53,091 nucleotides of DNA, taken from NCBI GenBank assembly GCA_001314905.1, contig LJZT01000018.1, forward strand, positions 1 to 53,091, read 5' to 3'. Under the pieces are notes generated by a model that worked only from the letters and a program-made list of their open reading frames with translations, was not told the origin of the DNA and made no database searches. Numbering within the stretch: position 1 is the first letter of the stretch; the number at the start of each line of letters is the position of its first letter. This stretch comes from Phormidium sp. OSCR. GTDB taxonomy: Bacteria > Cyanobacteriota > Cyanobacteriia > Cyanobacteriales > Geitlerinemataceae. Below are positions 15,973-24,118 of this stretch, in pieces. A program made the position numbers and the translations under genes.

Positions 15973-17769
15973 ATGCAACCACGTCCCCCCCTGCGCCGCA
16001 CCAAAATTGTCGCCACCATTGGACCCGCCACCAGTAAACCCGAAGTGCTGCGGGAGTTGATTTTGGCAGGGGCGACGACCCTACGACTCAACTTTTCCCA
16101 CGGAACCCATGACGATCATCAACGTAGCATCCGCCTGATTCGTCAAACCTCCTTTGAACTGAATCAGCCGGTGGGGATTCTGCAAGACTTACAAGGACCG
16201 AAGATTCGCTTGGGGCGGTTCGAGAAAGACTCAATTGTGCTCAAAGATGGTGATCCCTTCATCCTCACCAGTCATATCATGGAGGGCAATCAAACCATGT
16301 CCTCGATTACCTATGAACCCCTGGCCCGAGAAGTCCCCGAAGGTGCAACGATTCTCCTCGACGATGGACGAGTAGAAATGCGGGTCGAAAAAGTTGATCC
16401 CGCCGCCGGAGAACTCTACTGTCGCACCGTTGTCGGTGGGAAGTTATCCAATAACAAAGGGGTGAATTTCCCCGGAGTCTGTCTCTCGGTGAAGGCCCTC
16501 ACTGACAAAGACCGCAAAGACTTGATGTTTGGCTTAGATCGCGGTGTGGATTGGGTGGCTTTGAGTTTTGTGCGCAATCCTCAAGATGTCCTAGAAATTA
16601 AGGAGTTAATCGCCAGCGCCGGCAAGTCGGTGCCTGTGATCGTCAAAATTGAAAAACATGAGGCGATCGAACAGATGCAAGAAATCCTCTCCCTCAGTGA
16701 TGGGGTGATGGTGGCCCGGGGAGACTTGGGGGTGGAACTTCCGGCTGAGGAGGTCCCCATTTTGCAAAAACGCCTAATTGTCACGGCGAATCGCCTGGGG
16801 ATTCCGGTGATTACGGCGACTCAGATGCTCGATAGTATGGTCTATAGTCCCCGGCCGACTCGGGCCGAGATTTCCGATGTAGCCAATGCGATTCTCGATG
16901 GAACTGATGCGGTGATGTTGTCCAATGAGACGGCGGTAGGTGAGTTCCCGGTGAAGGCGGTGGCCATGATGGCTCAGATTGCGACGCGCATTGAAGCCGA
17001 TCGCATTGTTCAGAATGTGACGGGAGTTGATGATACGGGGCGATCGATTCCCAACGCCATTAGTCAAGCGGTGGGGCAAATTGCGGCTCAACTCGAAGCG
17101 TCGGCGGTGATGACTTTGACGAAAAGTGGCTCGACGGCTCGTAATGTGTCTAAGTTCCGACCTCATGCGCCGATTTTGGCGGTGACGCCTCATGTGAATG
17201 TGGCACGTCAGTTACAACTGGTTTGGGGGGTGAAAACTCTCTTAATTCTCAGTTTACCCTCGACCTCGCAAACCTTTGATGCGGCGATTAGTGTGGCGCT
17301 GGAGAATAATTTGGTGGATGAGGGGGATCTAGTGGTGATGACGGCGGGAACCCTTCAGGGAGTCTCGGGATCGACGGATTTGGTCAAAGTCGGTGTGGTG
17401 ACGTCGGTGTTGGGTCATGGAACTGGGGTTGGTGCGTCTTCGGTTGTTGTCAGCGGCCCGGCGCGAGTGGCGCCGACGGCGTCGATGGTGGGAAACTTTA
17501 ATCCAGGCGAGGTTTTGGTGACCACGTACACCGATGCCAGTTTTATTGAGATGATTAAGCAGGCCTCTGGGGTGGTGACGGAGGAGGAAAGTTTAACCAG
17601 TCACGCGGCGATTATTTGTTCTCAGTTAGGGAAGCCGGCGATTTTGGGGGTGAAGAACGCCACGAAGTTGATTCGTGAGGGGGCGATCGTCACTTTAGAT
17701 ACTCAGCGCGGTGTGGTCTATTCGGGCGCACCGAGTACGGTGCAGAAGGAGGACTTGTTAAACCGTTAA
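15973..17769 (+). CDS. pyk: Pyruvate kinase with C-terminal phosphohistidine-like domain
   Basis: 598 residues. It converts phosphoenolpyruvate and ADP to pyruvate and ATP at the end of glycolysis. Substrate and metal residues lie in TKIVATIGPATS (N-terminus), LRLNFSHGTH and the signature VIVKIEKHEAIEQMQEIL, followed by VMVARGDLGVELP and ITATQMLDSMVYSPRPTRAE. After the usual C-terminal allosteric domain (to about 480), an additional domain contains LTSHAAIICSQLGKPAILGV, the mobile domain of PEP-utilising enzymes with its Ser-His-Ala core. This extra-domain form is typical of Bacillus and of the longer of two cyanobacterial isoenzymes (Pyk2-like). Confidence 0.97.
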   Translation: MQPRPPLRRTKIVATIGPATSKPEVLRELILAGATTLRLNFSHGTHDDHQRSIRLIRQTSFELNQPVGILQDLQGPKIRLGRFEKDSIVLKDGDPFILTSHIMEGNQTMSSITYEPLAREVPEGATILLDDGRVEMRVEKVDPAAGELYCRTVVGGKLSNNKGVNFPGVCLSVKALTDKDRKDLMFGLDRGVDWVALSFVRNPQDVLEIKELIASAGKSVPVIVKIEKHEAIEQMQEILSLSDGVMVARGDLGVELPAEEVPILQKRLIVTANRLGIPVITATQMLDSMVYSPRPTRAEISDVANAILDGTDAVMLSNETAVGEFPVKAVAMMAQIATRIEADRIVQNVTGVDDTGRSIPNAISQAVGQIAAQLEASAVMTLTKSGSTARNVSKFRPHAPILAVTPHVNVARQLQLVWGVKTLLILSLPSTSQTFDAAISVALENNLVDEGDLVVMTAGTLQGVSGSTDLVKVGVVTSVLGHGTGVGASSVVVSGPARVAPTASMVGNFNPGEVLVTTYTDASFIEMIKQASGVVTEEESLTSHAAIICSQLGKPAILGVKNATKLIREGAIVTLDTQRGVVYSGAPSTVQKEDLLNR

Positions 17770-17830
17770 GTCTGGGTTCGTTTTCCGGGGGCTTGCTGCA
17801 TAAATCGGCGATTTTGTCAAGGGATTGGTT

Positions 17831-18622
17831 CTACCGGTTCTGTCGGTCTTGGTAGTAGCTGAGCCGTTGTTGATAGATGGTTCTGAGGTCGTCTCGACTG
17901 GTTTGGGGTTGTCCGTAGCCTGAACCGGGGAGGCTGGCCCATTCCCGACGGATGGCGGCGATCGCTCCGTCAAAGTCACCCCGTTCGATTTTACTGAGTC
18001 CCCCTCGCCAACGAATTAACTCAACGGCCGCTCGATCTTGAGATTGGGGGGAAAAGTCGTCGAGTTGTAGGCGTTTGGCGACGCTATCGAAGGTGCTGCT
18101 AATCATTTGATAGCGGCCGGCGGCGTCGGAACAAAGACGATAGCCGTGGTAGGAGGCGCAGCGAACACGACGGGGGTGATCTCGGTAGCTACGGAAGGTC
18201 TCGAAGGTGAAGAGGGTGCGATATCCTAGGTCGTCGTGGGTTCCTTCGGCGAAGGCGATGGTGTCGAGAAGCGCACGCACTTCGGGGGGGCGATCGCGGA
18301 GGTGGTTCTCGATGAAGGGGTTATCTCGATGACGGTTTCGCTGGGGTTCTGAGGTGACGTACTCTGAGAGGCGATCGCGACTTGCGGGGAGGTCAACCGT
18401 CGGGTTAGATCGCCTCAATCGTTGCAGGGGAAGGGCGATCGCCAGCCCAAACAGTCCCAAAATTAGAGGGATCAACAGGAGTCGGACACGCTGTTTTTGC
18501 TGTCGCCGCAGTTGACGCAGCGTCTTAAGGCGCGGCGATAGGGAGCGATGCGGTAAGGGTGAACCGGTGGCTCGTAAATTCGGTTGTGAGGGTCGAGACG
18601 GAGATCGGCGATCGCGCATCAT
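17831..18622 (-). CDS. GH104-like lysozyme (phage lambda type muramidase)
   Basis: 263 residues from the ATG at 18622; a GTG at 18685 would add 21 basic residues and an ATG at 18619 is equally possible. A basic N-terminus precedes one membrane segment (about 47-66, VRLLLIPLILGLFGLAIALP). The periplasmic domain has LLDTIAFAEGT with the likely catalytic Glu at 126, then HGYRLCSDAAGRYQMISSTF and a C-terminal helical part with DRAAVELIRWRGGL. This is the pattern of lambda endolysin-like muramidases that cleave peptidoglycan. Being a membrane-anchored chromosomal copy without phage neighbours, it is probably a housekeeping wall-remodelling enzyme. Confidence 0.85.
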   Translation of the reverse strand: MMRDRRSPSRPSQPNLRATGSPLPHRSLSPRLKTLRQLRRQQKQRVRLLLIPLILGLFGLAIALPLQRLRRSNPTVDLPASRDRLSEYVTSEPQRNRHRDNPFIENHLRDRPPEVRALLDTIAFAEGTHDDLGYRTLFTFETFRSYRDHPRRVRCASYHGYRLCSDAAGRYQMISSTFDSVAKRLQLDDFSPQSQDRAAVELIRWRGGLSKIERGDFDGAIAAIRREWASLPGSGYGQPQTSRDDLRTIYQQRLSYYQDRQNR

Positions 18623-18844
18623 GAGCGCTCTTGAGGTCGCAAGGTAAGACTTGATGGCAGTTGACCGTTGACGGCTGACAGTCACAAAACCCTAGTTTGA
18701 GCAAGAGTTGAGGGGTTGTGGATGTCTTCTTTCACCTGTCTACTGCCAGACAAGGGTCTCTCTAGCATACCCTGAACCGTGATCCCCGACGGCGATCCCC
18801 AACGGCGATCGCTCCAGACGGGCGTTAATTTTATCTAGGTTCTT

Positions 18845-18874
18845 TGACATCTTTTTAAAAAAAGTGTTAAAATT
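18845..18874 (+). promoter_or_regulatory. Sigma-70-type promoter for the DUF4278 gene
   Basis: A perfect -35 TTGACA (18845-18850), 18 bases, then TAAAAT (18869-18874) as -10. A transcript from here would have a leader of about 100 bases before the ATG at 18982, which has AGGA upstream. Confidence 0.6.
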
Positions 18875-18981
18875 GATACAGAATATAAGCTCGATTCAAG
18901 CACTGGTTCAGTCCAGATTTCGGCAGCGGAGTCTTGACCGCATCTTTTTTTTTCGTTGTTATCACGGACACTTAGGAATTT

Positions 18982-19380
18982 ATGAAACTCTCTTATCGCG
19001 GTATTCCCTACGAGTACACCCCCCCGTCTCTGGAGATGAGCGAAAGCGAAATCCTCGCCACCTATCGGGGTCAGTCTTATCCCATGCGCTATCCTCGACA
19101 TATGACGATGGCACAACCCGTCGCCGATCTCAGTTATCGCGGTGTCCCCTACCGCAGCACGGTCAACGGTGGTACAGAAGCGCTGGAACGACCCAGCCGC
19201 CAACGGTTGGTCTCATCCCTATCCATGAGCGACTTAGAGTTTTCTCAACTGAATCAAGTTCACCAAGAAAACCTCTGTAAGCGTCTTTCGGCCCGGATGG
19301 CCAGTGCACGCGATCGCGGCGACGACAAGCTCTTACAACTGTTAGAGCAAGAAAGCCAGCAACTCGTTTGCAGCCGTTAA
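18982..19380 (+). CDS. DUF4278 domain protein
   Basis: 132 residues. The N-terminal start MKLSYRGIPYEYTPPSLEM and the following ATYRGQSYPMRYPRH motif match the cyanobacterial DUF4278 domain. A second copy of the core (DLSYRGVPYRST, 49-60) shows an internal duplication. The C-terminal part (about 75-130) is helical and ends with several Gln/Glu residues. The function of the family is unknown; members often occur in several copies and some respond to nitrogen or redox status. The gene has its own promoter and a hairpin after the stop codon. Confidence 0.85.
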   Translation: MKLSYRGIPYEYTPPSLEMSESEILATYRGQSYPMRYPRHMTMAQPVADLSYRGVPYRSTVNGGTEALERPSRQRLVSSLSMSDLEFSQLNQVHQENLCKRLSARMASARDRGDDKLLQLLEQESQQLVCSR

Positions 19381-19418
19381 ATCCCCTCAAAAACAGGCTT
19401 AAAAACCTAAACCGTCAT

Positions 19419-19444
19419 CGGGTGAGCCATTTATGGTTCACCCG
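19419..19444 (+). terminator. Hairpin after the DUF4278 gene
   Basis: CGGGTGAGCCA (19419-19429) pairs with TGGTTCACCCG (19434-19444), an 11-bp stem with one G-U pair and a TTTA loop, 38 bases after the stop codon. The T-run is missing, so termination is likely but not certain. Confidence 0.5.
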
Positions 19445-19460
19445 CTGTCGTCTTAGCCAT

Positions 19461-19588
19461 TTCCCCCTATTCACTATTCCCTATTCCCTATTCCCTATTC
19501 CCTATTCCCTATTCCCTATTCCCTATTCCCTATTCCCTATTCCCTGTTCCCTATTCCCTGTTCCCTGTTCCCTATTCCCTATTCCCTA
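19461..19588 (+). repeat. TTCCCTA heptamer array (short tandem repetitive repeat)
   Basis: About 17 units of the heptamer TTCCCTA, with scattered TTCCCTG variants, cover roughly 128 bases. The array resembles heptameric STRR sequences described in filamentous cyanobacteria. Its right end runs into the 3' end of the minus-strand trm1 gene. Confidence 0.9.
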
Positions 19589-20688
19589 GCCATCGCCACA
19601 CAAGTCGCCAAATCCGCCTCAGTTTTCACCGCTTGAGGAGTGATATGACTGGCACTGCTGCGATAACCGCGCCCCCTCAATCGCGCCAATAACTGCTCAC
19701 GGGGCAACATATCCCGGCCACTGCGGCGGCCAATCTCGCCGAGTCGATAAAAATAGGGCGGTAAATCCGCCTCAGCGATCATGGTTTGCAATAGCTTGAC
19801 TCGTTTTGGCCAACCCTGCTGCTGGGCCAAAGTCTGCATTCGTTGCAGATACTGGGAATCATGAAGCGAGCCTAACCACATGGGACCACTGAGAACCCGA
19901 GATTGTCCATCTCGCCGACAGGGAGAGATGCGCCCTAATTGTCGCCAGGTGACGGTTTCATACTCGCCGCAGTCGTGACAATAGGCTAAAAAGCCATAGT
20001 TGGCTTCTGTTAACTGTTGTCCGTTCACCAATCGGAACATGACTCGATAGACGGAGTGAGCATACAGGGAAAATAACGGCGTCACTCCTAAGCCTTTCGT
20101 CGCCGCTTGCTGCTGGGTGCTACCGATGAGCAAGCGTAACCCCTGTTCATGGCCACTGGGATGCGATCGCCCATAGGCCCCATACACCCGCAAACTCTGT
20201 TCTCGTTCATGGCCGGTGGCGGTGCGGCCATCGGTACTGGTGAGATAGACGAGTCCTCCCAGCCGTACCGCCCAGAGACTGGTGTTGAGAAAGGGAACCG
20301 GCGAGCCAAAACTATCGACATCAACGAGATCATAGTAGTCGCGGCGATCATAGCATTGGAAAAACACTCGGTTGGCATCTCGGTGCTGAATCTCCCCGGC
20401 TTGAGCGGCTAACATTGGCCCTAGGTTCTGCTGAAGAATCCCATTCATCTCAGGATTTCCTTCGTTGGCCAGCACCCAATCAGCGCCCCCTTCGAGCCAA
20501 TAGCGCAGCGATCGCACCCCACAGCCGGCCATACTATCGAGAACTCGCAACCGGCCGCGATCGGCCTTCTCCAACCGAGCCGCCAAAATCGCCAAATCCC
20601 GCCCCACCTGGCTGGTACGGCGATAAAAGCCTGGCCCCACATGAAAGGAAACGGTTCCCTCCTGCTGAGTCACGTTCGCTTCACCCAC
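19579..20688 (-). CDS. trm1: tRNA (guanine-26) dimethyltransferase family protein Trm1
   Basis: 369 residues. Trm1 enzymes methylate N2 of guanosine in tRNA with SAM. Recognisable are GTVSFHVGPGFYRRTSQVGR at the N-terminus, the SAM motif VLDSMAGCGVRSLRYWL (49-65), the acidic ANEGNPE and the catalytic-type motif DVDSFGSP (123-130). The last normally reads Asp-x-Asp-Pro-Phe-Gly; here Ser replaces Pro. TSTDGRTATG and a Cys-x-x-Cys pair (YCHDCG) follow, as in the zinc-binding C-terminal part. Trm1 is mainly archaeal and eukaryotic, with Aquifex and cyanobacteria among the bacterial exceptions. The last codons and the TAG stop lie inside the TTCCCTA repeat array. Confidence 0.9.
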   Translation of the reverse strand: MGEANVTQQEGTVSFHVGPGFYRRTSQVGRDLAILAARLEKADRGRLRVLDSMAGCGVRSLRYWLEGGADWVLANEGNPEMNGILQQNLGPMLAAQAGEIQHRDANRVFFQCYDRRDYYDLVDVDSFGSPVPFLNTSLWAVRLGGLVYLTSTDGRTATGHEREQSLRVYGAYGRSHPSGHEQGLRLLIGSTQQQAATKGLGVTPLFSLYAHSVYRVMFRLVNGQQLTEANYGFLAYCHDCGEYETVTWRQLGRISPCRRDGQSRVLSGPMWLGSLHDSQYLQRMQTLAQQQGWPKRVKLLQTMIAEADLPPYFYRLGEIGRRSGRDMLPREQLLARLRGRGYRSSASHITPQAVKTEADLATCVAMARE

Positions 20689-20728
20689 AACAGATCGTCC
20701 TCAATGGTTAACGGTTGGCGGCCAGATC

Positions 20729-20756
20729 TTGACCCTCCAAGCCAATATGGTATAGT
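20729..20756 (+). promoter_or_regulatory. Sigma-70-type promoter for the 63-residue gene
   Basis: TTGACC (20729-20734), 16 bases, TATAGT (20751-20756). It points to the small gene starting at 20837, giving a leader of about 75 bases. Confidence 0.5.
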
Positions 20757-20836
20757 CGAGCCAAGTTTCGGAGGATTCCCTGAACTCTCTGGGACGATTT
20801 TGGTTCGATAGTCCCATTGAAACCGCTCAAGATTCA

Positions 20837-21028
20837 ATGACCTCCCAATTTACCTCAAACCTCAATCCTGATGAAATCAAAGACTTGATTTCCCAGCTTT
20901 CGGCCGAGAACGTCACCGACCTCAAAACGGGTTTAGAACATTGGTTGGATACCCCCGACTCTTCCGGGAACGAGAGCAGCGGCTTGGGCGCTTCTTCAGA
21001 GGTCTATGACCTAGAGGAGCGACGGTAG
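20837..21028 (+). CDS. Small acidic protein of unknown function
   Basis: 63 residues, not recognised. The first half is helical (PDEIKDLISQLSAENVTDLK); the second half is Ser/Gly-rich and ends in Glu-Glu-Arg-Arg. It is acidic and has no signal or membrane segment. Support for it being a gene comes from a reasonable upstream promoter (20729-20756), an ATG start in an isolated frame without competing ORFs, and protein-like composition. No clear ribosome site precedes it. It lies between trm1 (opposite strand) and a DUF4346 gene (opposite strand, converging), so the neighbours say nothing about function. Confidence 0.6.
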   Translation: MTSQFTSNLNPDEIKDLISQLSAENVTDLKTGLEHWLDTPDSSGNESSGLGASSEVYDLEERR

Positions 21029-21064
21029 CTGCTATTTTGGCCTAAATCCGGCCCAAATCTGGCT

Positions 21065-21457
21065 CTAATCTTGAATGTACTCTGTCCCTGAGAGGAGTGC
21101 CGCCTCAGCTTTAACAAACTCTCGTCCGAGATAGAGGGCATGATCTAAATAGGTTAAGGGAGGGGGATCAGCTTGTTCCGTGATTTTTATGCCCAGTTCT
21201 TTGGCCGTTTTCCCCCGGAAGATGGCTGTTGGCCGACGTTTCGCTCCTCCCTGACAGGGAATCGGCTCTCCGGTATCGGGGTCTACGGCTAAACCTTGAT
21301 CATTAATATCGTTACTATAATGCTCGGCGCAGATTAGCCCCGCGTCACGGTCGAGATAGATTAAAAAATAGCCGGCTGGATCGAGTTCAATAAACCGCTT
21401 GGAGAGTTCATCGTCAAATGCGGCCAGTTCGTCGCGGCGAGAGGTTTGAGACATCAT
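21065..21457 (-). CDS. DUF4346 domain protein
   Basis: 130 residues that resemble the cyanobacterial DUF4346 family: FIELDPAGYFLIYLDRDAGL, ICAEHYSNDINDQGLAVDPD, TAKELGIKITE and the terminal LYLGREFVKAEAALLSGTEY. The compact length corresponds to the domain alone. In several cyanobacteria it forms the C-terminal part of longer proteins related to dihydropteroate synthase; the function is not established. The gene converges with the 63-residue gene and has a free-standing promoter region of about 250 bases upstream. Confidence 0.8.
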   Translation of the reverse strand: MMSQTSRRDELAAFDDELSKRFIELDPAGYFLIYLDRDAGLICAEHYSNDINDQGLAVDPDTGEPIPCQGGAKRRPTAIFRGKTAKELGIKITEQADPPPLTYLDHALYLGREFVKAEAALLSGTEYIQD

Positions 21458-21719
21458 TGTTTGCTCGGGATTAAATTTGCTGAACTCACTATCTTAGCCT
21501 ATTATTGCGGCTAAGCCCAAGAAGATATCCAGGAATTATTAAAAAAACCTTAAGAAAGGTAACAATTCCCCAAACTCAGTTTTTCTATGCCAAGATGGTC
21601 GTCGTTTAGGTTGAGACTATCCCCATGACCCATCCTGAACCATAAGCCTGCGTAAACCTTGCGTTGTCTCTTCATAAAAGACGTTTACGCATTCCTCAAA
21701 TCGAGGAGGCTTGACTATC

Positions 21720-24062
21720 GTGAATTGGTTTAATCCCTATTATCGCTGCACCAGGTTAGTCACGCTAACCCTGAGCCTGATTGTCCTGTTGGCTGTCCTG
21801 ATTGGGGGCGGTCAACCGGCCTTGGCTCATCGTCCTCATCATGTGGTGACTGAGGTTCAAATCTCCCCTCGGTTTAGTGAGGATGAAACCCTGTTTATTG
21901 TTGTCCGCAATAACTTATATAAGTCTATCGATGCCGGGAACTCCTGGCAACGACTGGTGGACGGACTCGACAGCCAAAACCTGTCGGGACTGGCGCTGTC
22001 ACAGCAGAACCGAGAGCGCCTCTATCTAAGTACCCGAGGTGATGGGGTGTATCGCTCTACCGATGGGGGTCTGTCTTGGACACAACAGGTGAATGGCTTA
22101 GGTAGCCGTGACCTAGAGGCGATCGCCGTCTCCCCGAACAACGACAATCTCATTCTTGTGGCGGGCCATGACGGAGGTCTCTATCGGAGCGACAATGGTG
22201 GAGATCAGTGGCAATCGGTCTGGATGGAAAACCAACGCATCACCAGTTTGAGTTTTACCCCAGACAATCCCCAAGTTATCTTTGTCGGCACTGCCGAGGG
22301 AGAGGTACATCGCTCTGATGATGCTGGGACAACCTGGGTTCGTAGCAGTCAACTTGACGAGACTGGGGCGATTACGGCCATTGCCCCCTCTACGAACTTT
22401 AGCCAAGACAATCAGCTTTGGCTAGGAACTGAAACAGCCGGCGTATTCTCTAGCAGCGATGGTGGAAATCAGTTCACGGCAATCAATTCAGACTTACCCG
22501 ATCTACAAATTACCGATCTCTTGGCTCTGGCCCCGGACGGGGGACAACCTCAGTTATTGCTGTCAACTTGGGATGCGGGCTTTTTTCGCTCCGATGATGG
22601 TGGCCAAACCTGGAACCCGGCTCAAGGGGAGTTAGCTAAAGATGTACAAGCCGATGAACTCGAAGAACCTCATTTTTATGGCTTAGCCACCTCCCCCGCC
22701 GCCTTGGCCGAGGGCTACGTCTTTATGGGAGGGTTCGATAGTCTCTACCGCTCCGAAGATGGGGGGCAACAATGGCAACAACTCGAAACCCTCTCGCCAG
22801 ACGTTGTTATGGCCTTTGACATCTCCCCTAACTATGCCCAGGATCAGACCTTGGCGTTGGGAACCTATGTTAATGGGATTTATCTGACCAAGGATGGCGG
22901 TCAGAGTTGGCAACGCCCCAGCCGAGGTCTGCATCTACCCTGGTTCACCAACAACTTTGAACAGCAGTATCAAGATCCGCGCCGTTACTTCCATGTAGCG
23001 TTTTCCCCCAATTACGGGAATGATCAAACTCTCTTTGTCTCGATTCTCTGGACGAAACTGCTGCGATCAACCGATGGGGGTGTGTCTTGGCAGGTTGTGG
23101 ACCTGCCATCGGAAACGCGAGGAGTCACTCTGCTGGTTTCTCCGAACTTTGCTGAGGATGAAACGGTCTATGTGGCCGGACAATATGGCACGTTTTTCCG
23201 CTCCACCGATGGCGGTCGTAATTTCCAAACTGTGGCAGATATTGGTGCTCCTGGGGGCAATGATGCACCTTCGTTTGTGGCCTCGCCTAACTTTATTGAG
23301 GATGGGATCTTATTGGCGACTGGCCCTGGAGGGATTTTTCAGTCGAGCGATCGCGCTGAAACCTGGACTCGTCTCACGTCAGACCCCGCTTGGGAGACGC
23401 GCCGCAATCTGCAAATTGCTATCTCTCCCAACTATGCAGCCGATGGAACGATTTTTGTCGGGACTGATGCGGGGGTCTTTTGGTCAACGGATGCTGGTGC
23501 ATCATGGCAACCGTTGGCGGGGTTAGGGGACTTTGCGGATGACTATATTGAGGCCATTGCGGTTTCGCCGGAGTTTGAGGGCGATCGCACTCTCGTTGTC
23601 AGTATCCGGGGTCAGGGACTCTGGCGCAGTGTTGATGGGGGTCAGAGTTTTGATCAAATCGGAGATAGCAAACTGCTCTTCTCAAAACTCGACAGGATTC
23701 CCTCGGCTGGAATGGCGATTCAGTTTTCCCCCAACTACGGTGAGGACAATACCCTCTACGCCATGGGAGATCCCAATACGGCTCTCTATCGCTCTCGGGA
23801 TCAAGGGTTAACCTGGGAAACCCTCAGGGTTCGGGATCTCGAACTCGCTGATCCTAGCCTCGTCGAACAGGGACAAATTTATCTGAAAGTCTATCGCGGC
23901 CGGATTCTTCGGGTCGGCCTAGCGGCGGTTTTGGGACTGGTCAGTTATGGGGTCTTAAGCTGGTTCACTCGTCGCCGCACTTTACCGATACCTCGTGCTG
24001 TGATTCCTGTGGTGGGAACGGTGGTTATCTTCAGTAGCTCTCTGGTGATTTTGTTCAAGTAA
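21720..24062 (+). CDS. Secreted BNR/sialidase-like beta-propeller protein
   Basis: 780 residues from a GTG at 21720, chosen because GAGGAGG (21703-21709) is ten bases away; a TTG at 21711 would be too close. The signal peptide (hydrophobic about 14-33) ends in ALA before HRPHH. The body is built from 14 BNR-type turns, for example STDGGLSW, SDDGGQTW, SEDGGQQW, TKDGGQSW and STDGGVSW, with SPNY/SPNF segments between them, like sialidase, Vps10/sortilin or Ycf48 propellers. No sialidase catalytic Arg triad can be assigned. Two membrane segments end the protein, so it is anchored facing the periplasm. It directly precedes a GT-C glycosyltransferase gene, 56 bases away. Confidence 0.85.
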   Translation: MNWFNPYYRCTRLVTLTLSLIVLLAVLIGGGQPALAHRPHHVVTEVQISPRFSEDETLFIVVRNNLYKSIDAGNSWQRLVDGLDSQNLSGLALSQQNRERLYLSTRGDGVYRSTDGGLSWTQQVNGLGSRDLEAIAVSPNNDNLILVAGHDGGLYRSDNGGDQWQSVWMENQRITSLSFTPDNPQVIFVGTAEGEVHRSDDAGTTWVRSSQLDETGAITAIAPSTNFSQDNQLWLGTETAGVFSSSDGGNQFTAINSDLPDLQITDLLALAPDGGQPQLLLSTWDAGFFRSDDGGQTWNPAQGELAKDVQADELEEPHFYGLATSPAALAEGYVFMGGFDSLYRSEDGGQQWQQLETLSPDVVMAFDISPNYAQDQTLALGTYVNGIYLTKDGGQSWQRPSRGLHLPWFTNNFEQQYQDPRRYFHVAFSPNYGNDQTLFVSILWTKLLRSTDGGVSWQVVDLPSETRGVTLLVSPNFAEDETVYVAGQYGTFFRSTDGGRNFQTVADIGAPGGNDAPSFVASPNFIEDGILLATGPGGIFQSSDRAETWTRLTSDPAWETRRNLQIAISPNYAADGTIFVGTDAGVFWSTDAGASWQPLAGLGDFADDYIEAIAVSPEFEGDRTLVVSIRGQGLWRSVDGGQSFDQIGDSKLLFSKLDRIPSAGMAIQFSPNYGEDNTLYAMGDPNTALYRSRDQGLTWETLRVRDLELADPSLVEQGQIYLKVYRGRILRVGLAAVLGLVSYGVLSWFTRRRTLPIPRAVIPVVGTVVIFSSSLVILFK

Positions 24063-24118
24063 TTCCCACTGTTGCTGGAGTTTCTGGGGCGATCGCGTCT
24101 CACATTATTAGGTTTACC

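Noticed and set aside
19461-19588. TTCCCTA array considered as a CRISPR or a telomere
   Set aside because: Unit is only seven bases with no spacers, and the location is internal to the chromosome next to intact genes.
19368-19589. Open frame translating as repeated Phe-Pro-Ile-Pro-Tyr-Ser-Leu
   Set aside because: It is simply the TTCCCTA heptamer array read in frame; no independent evidence of a gene.
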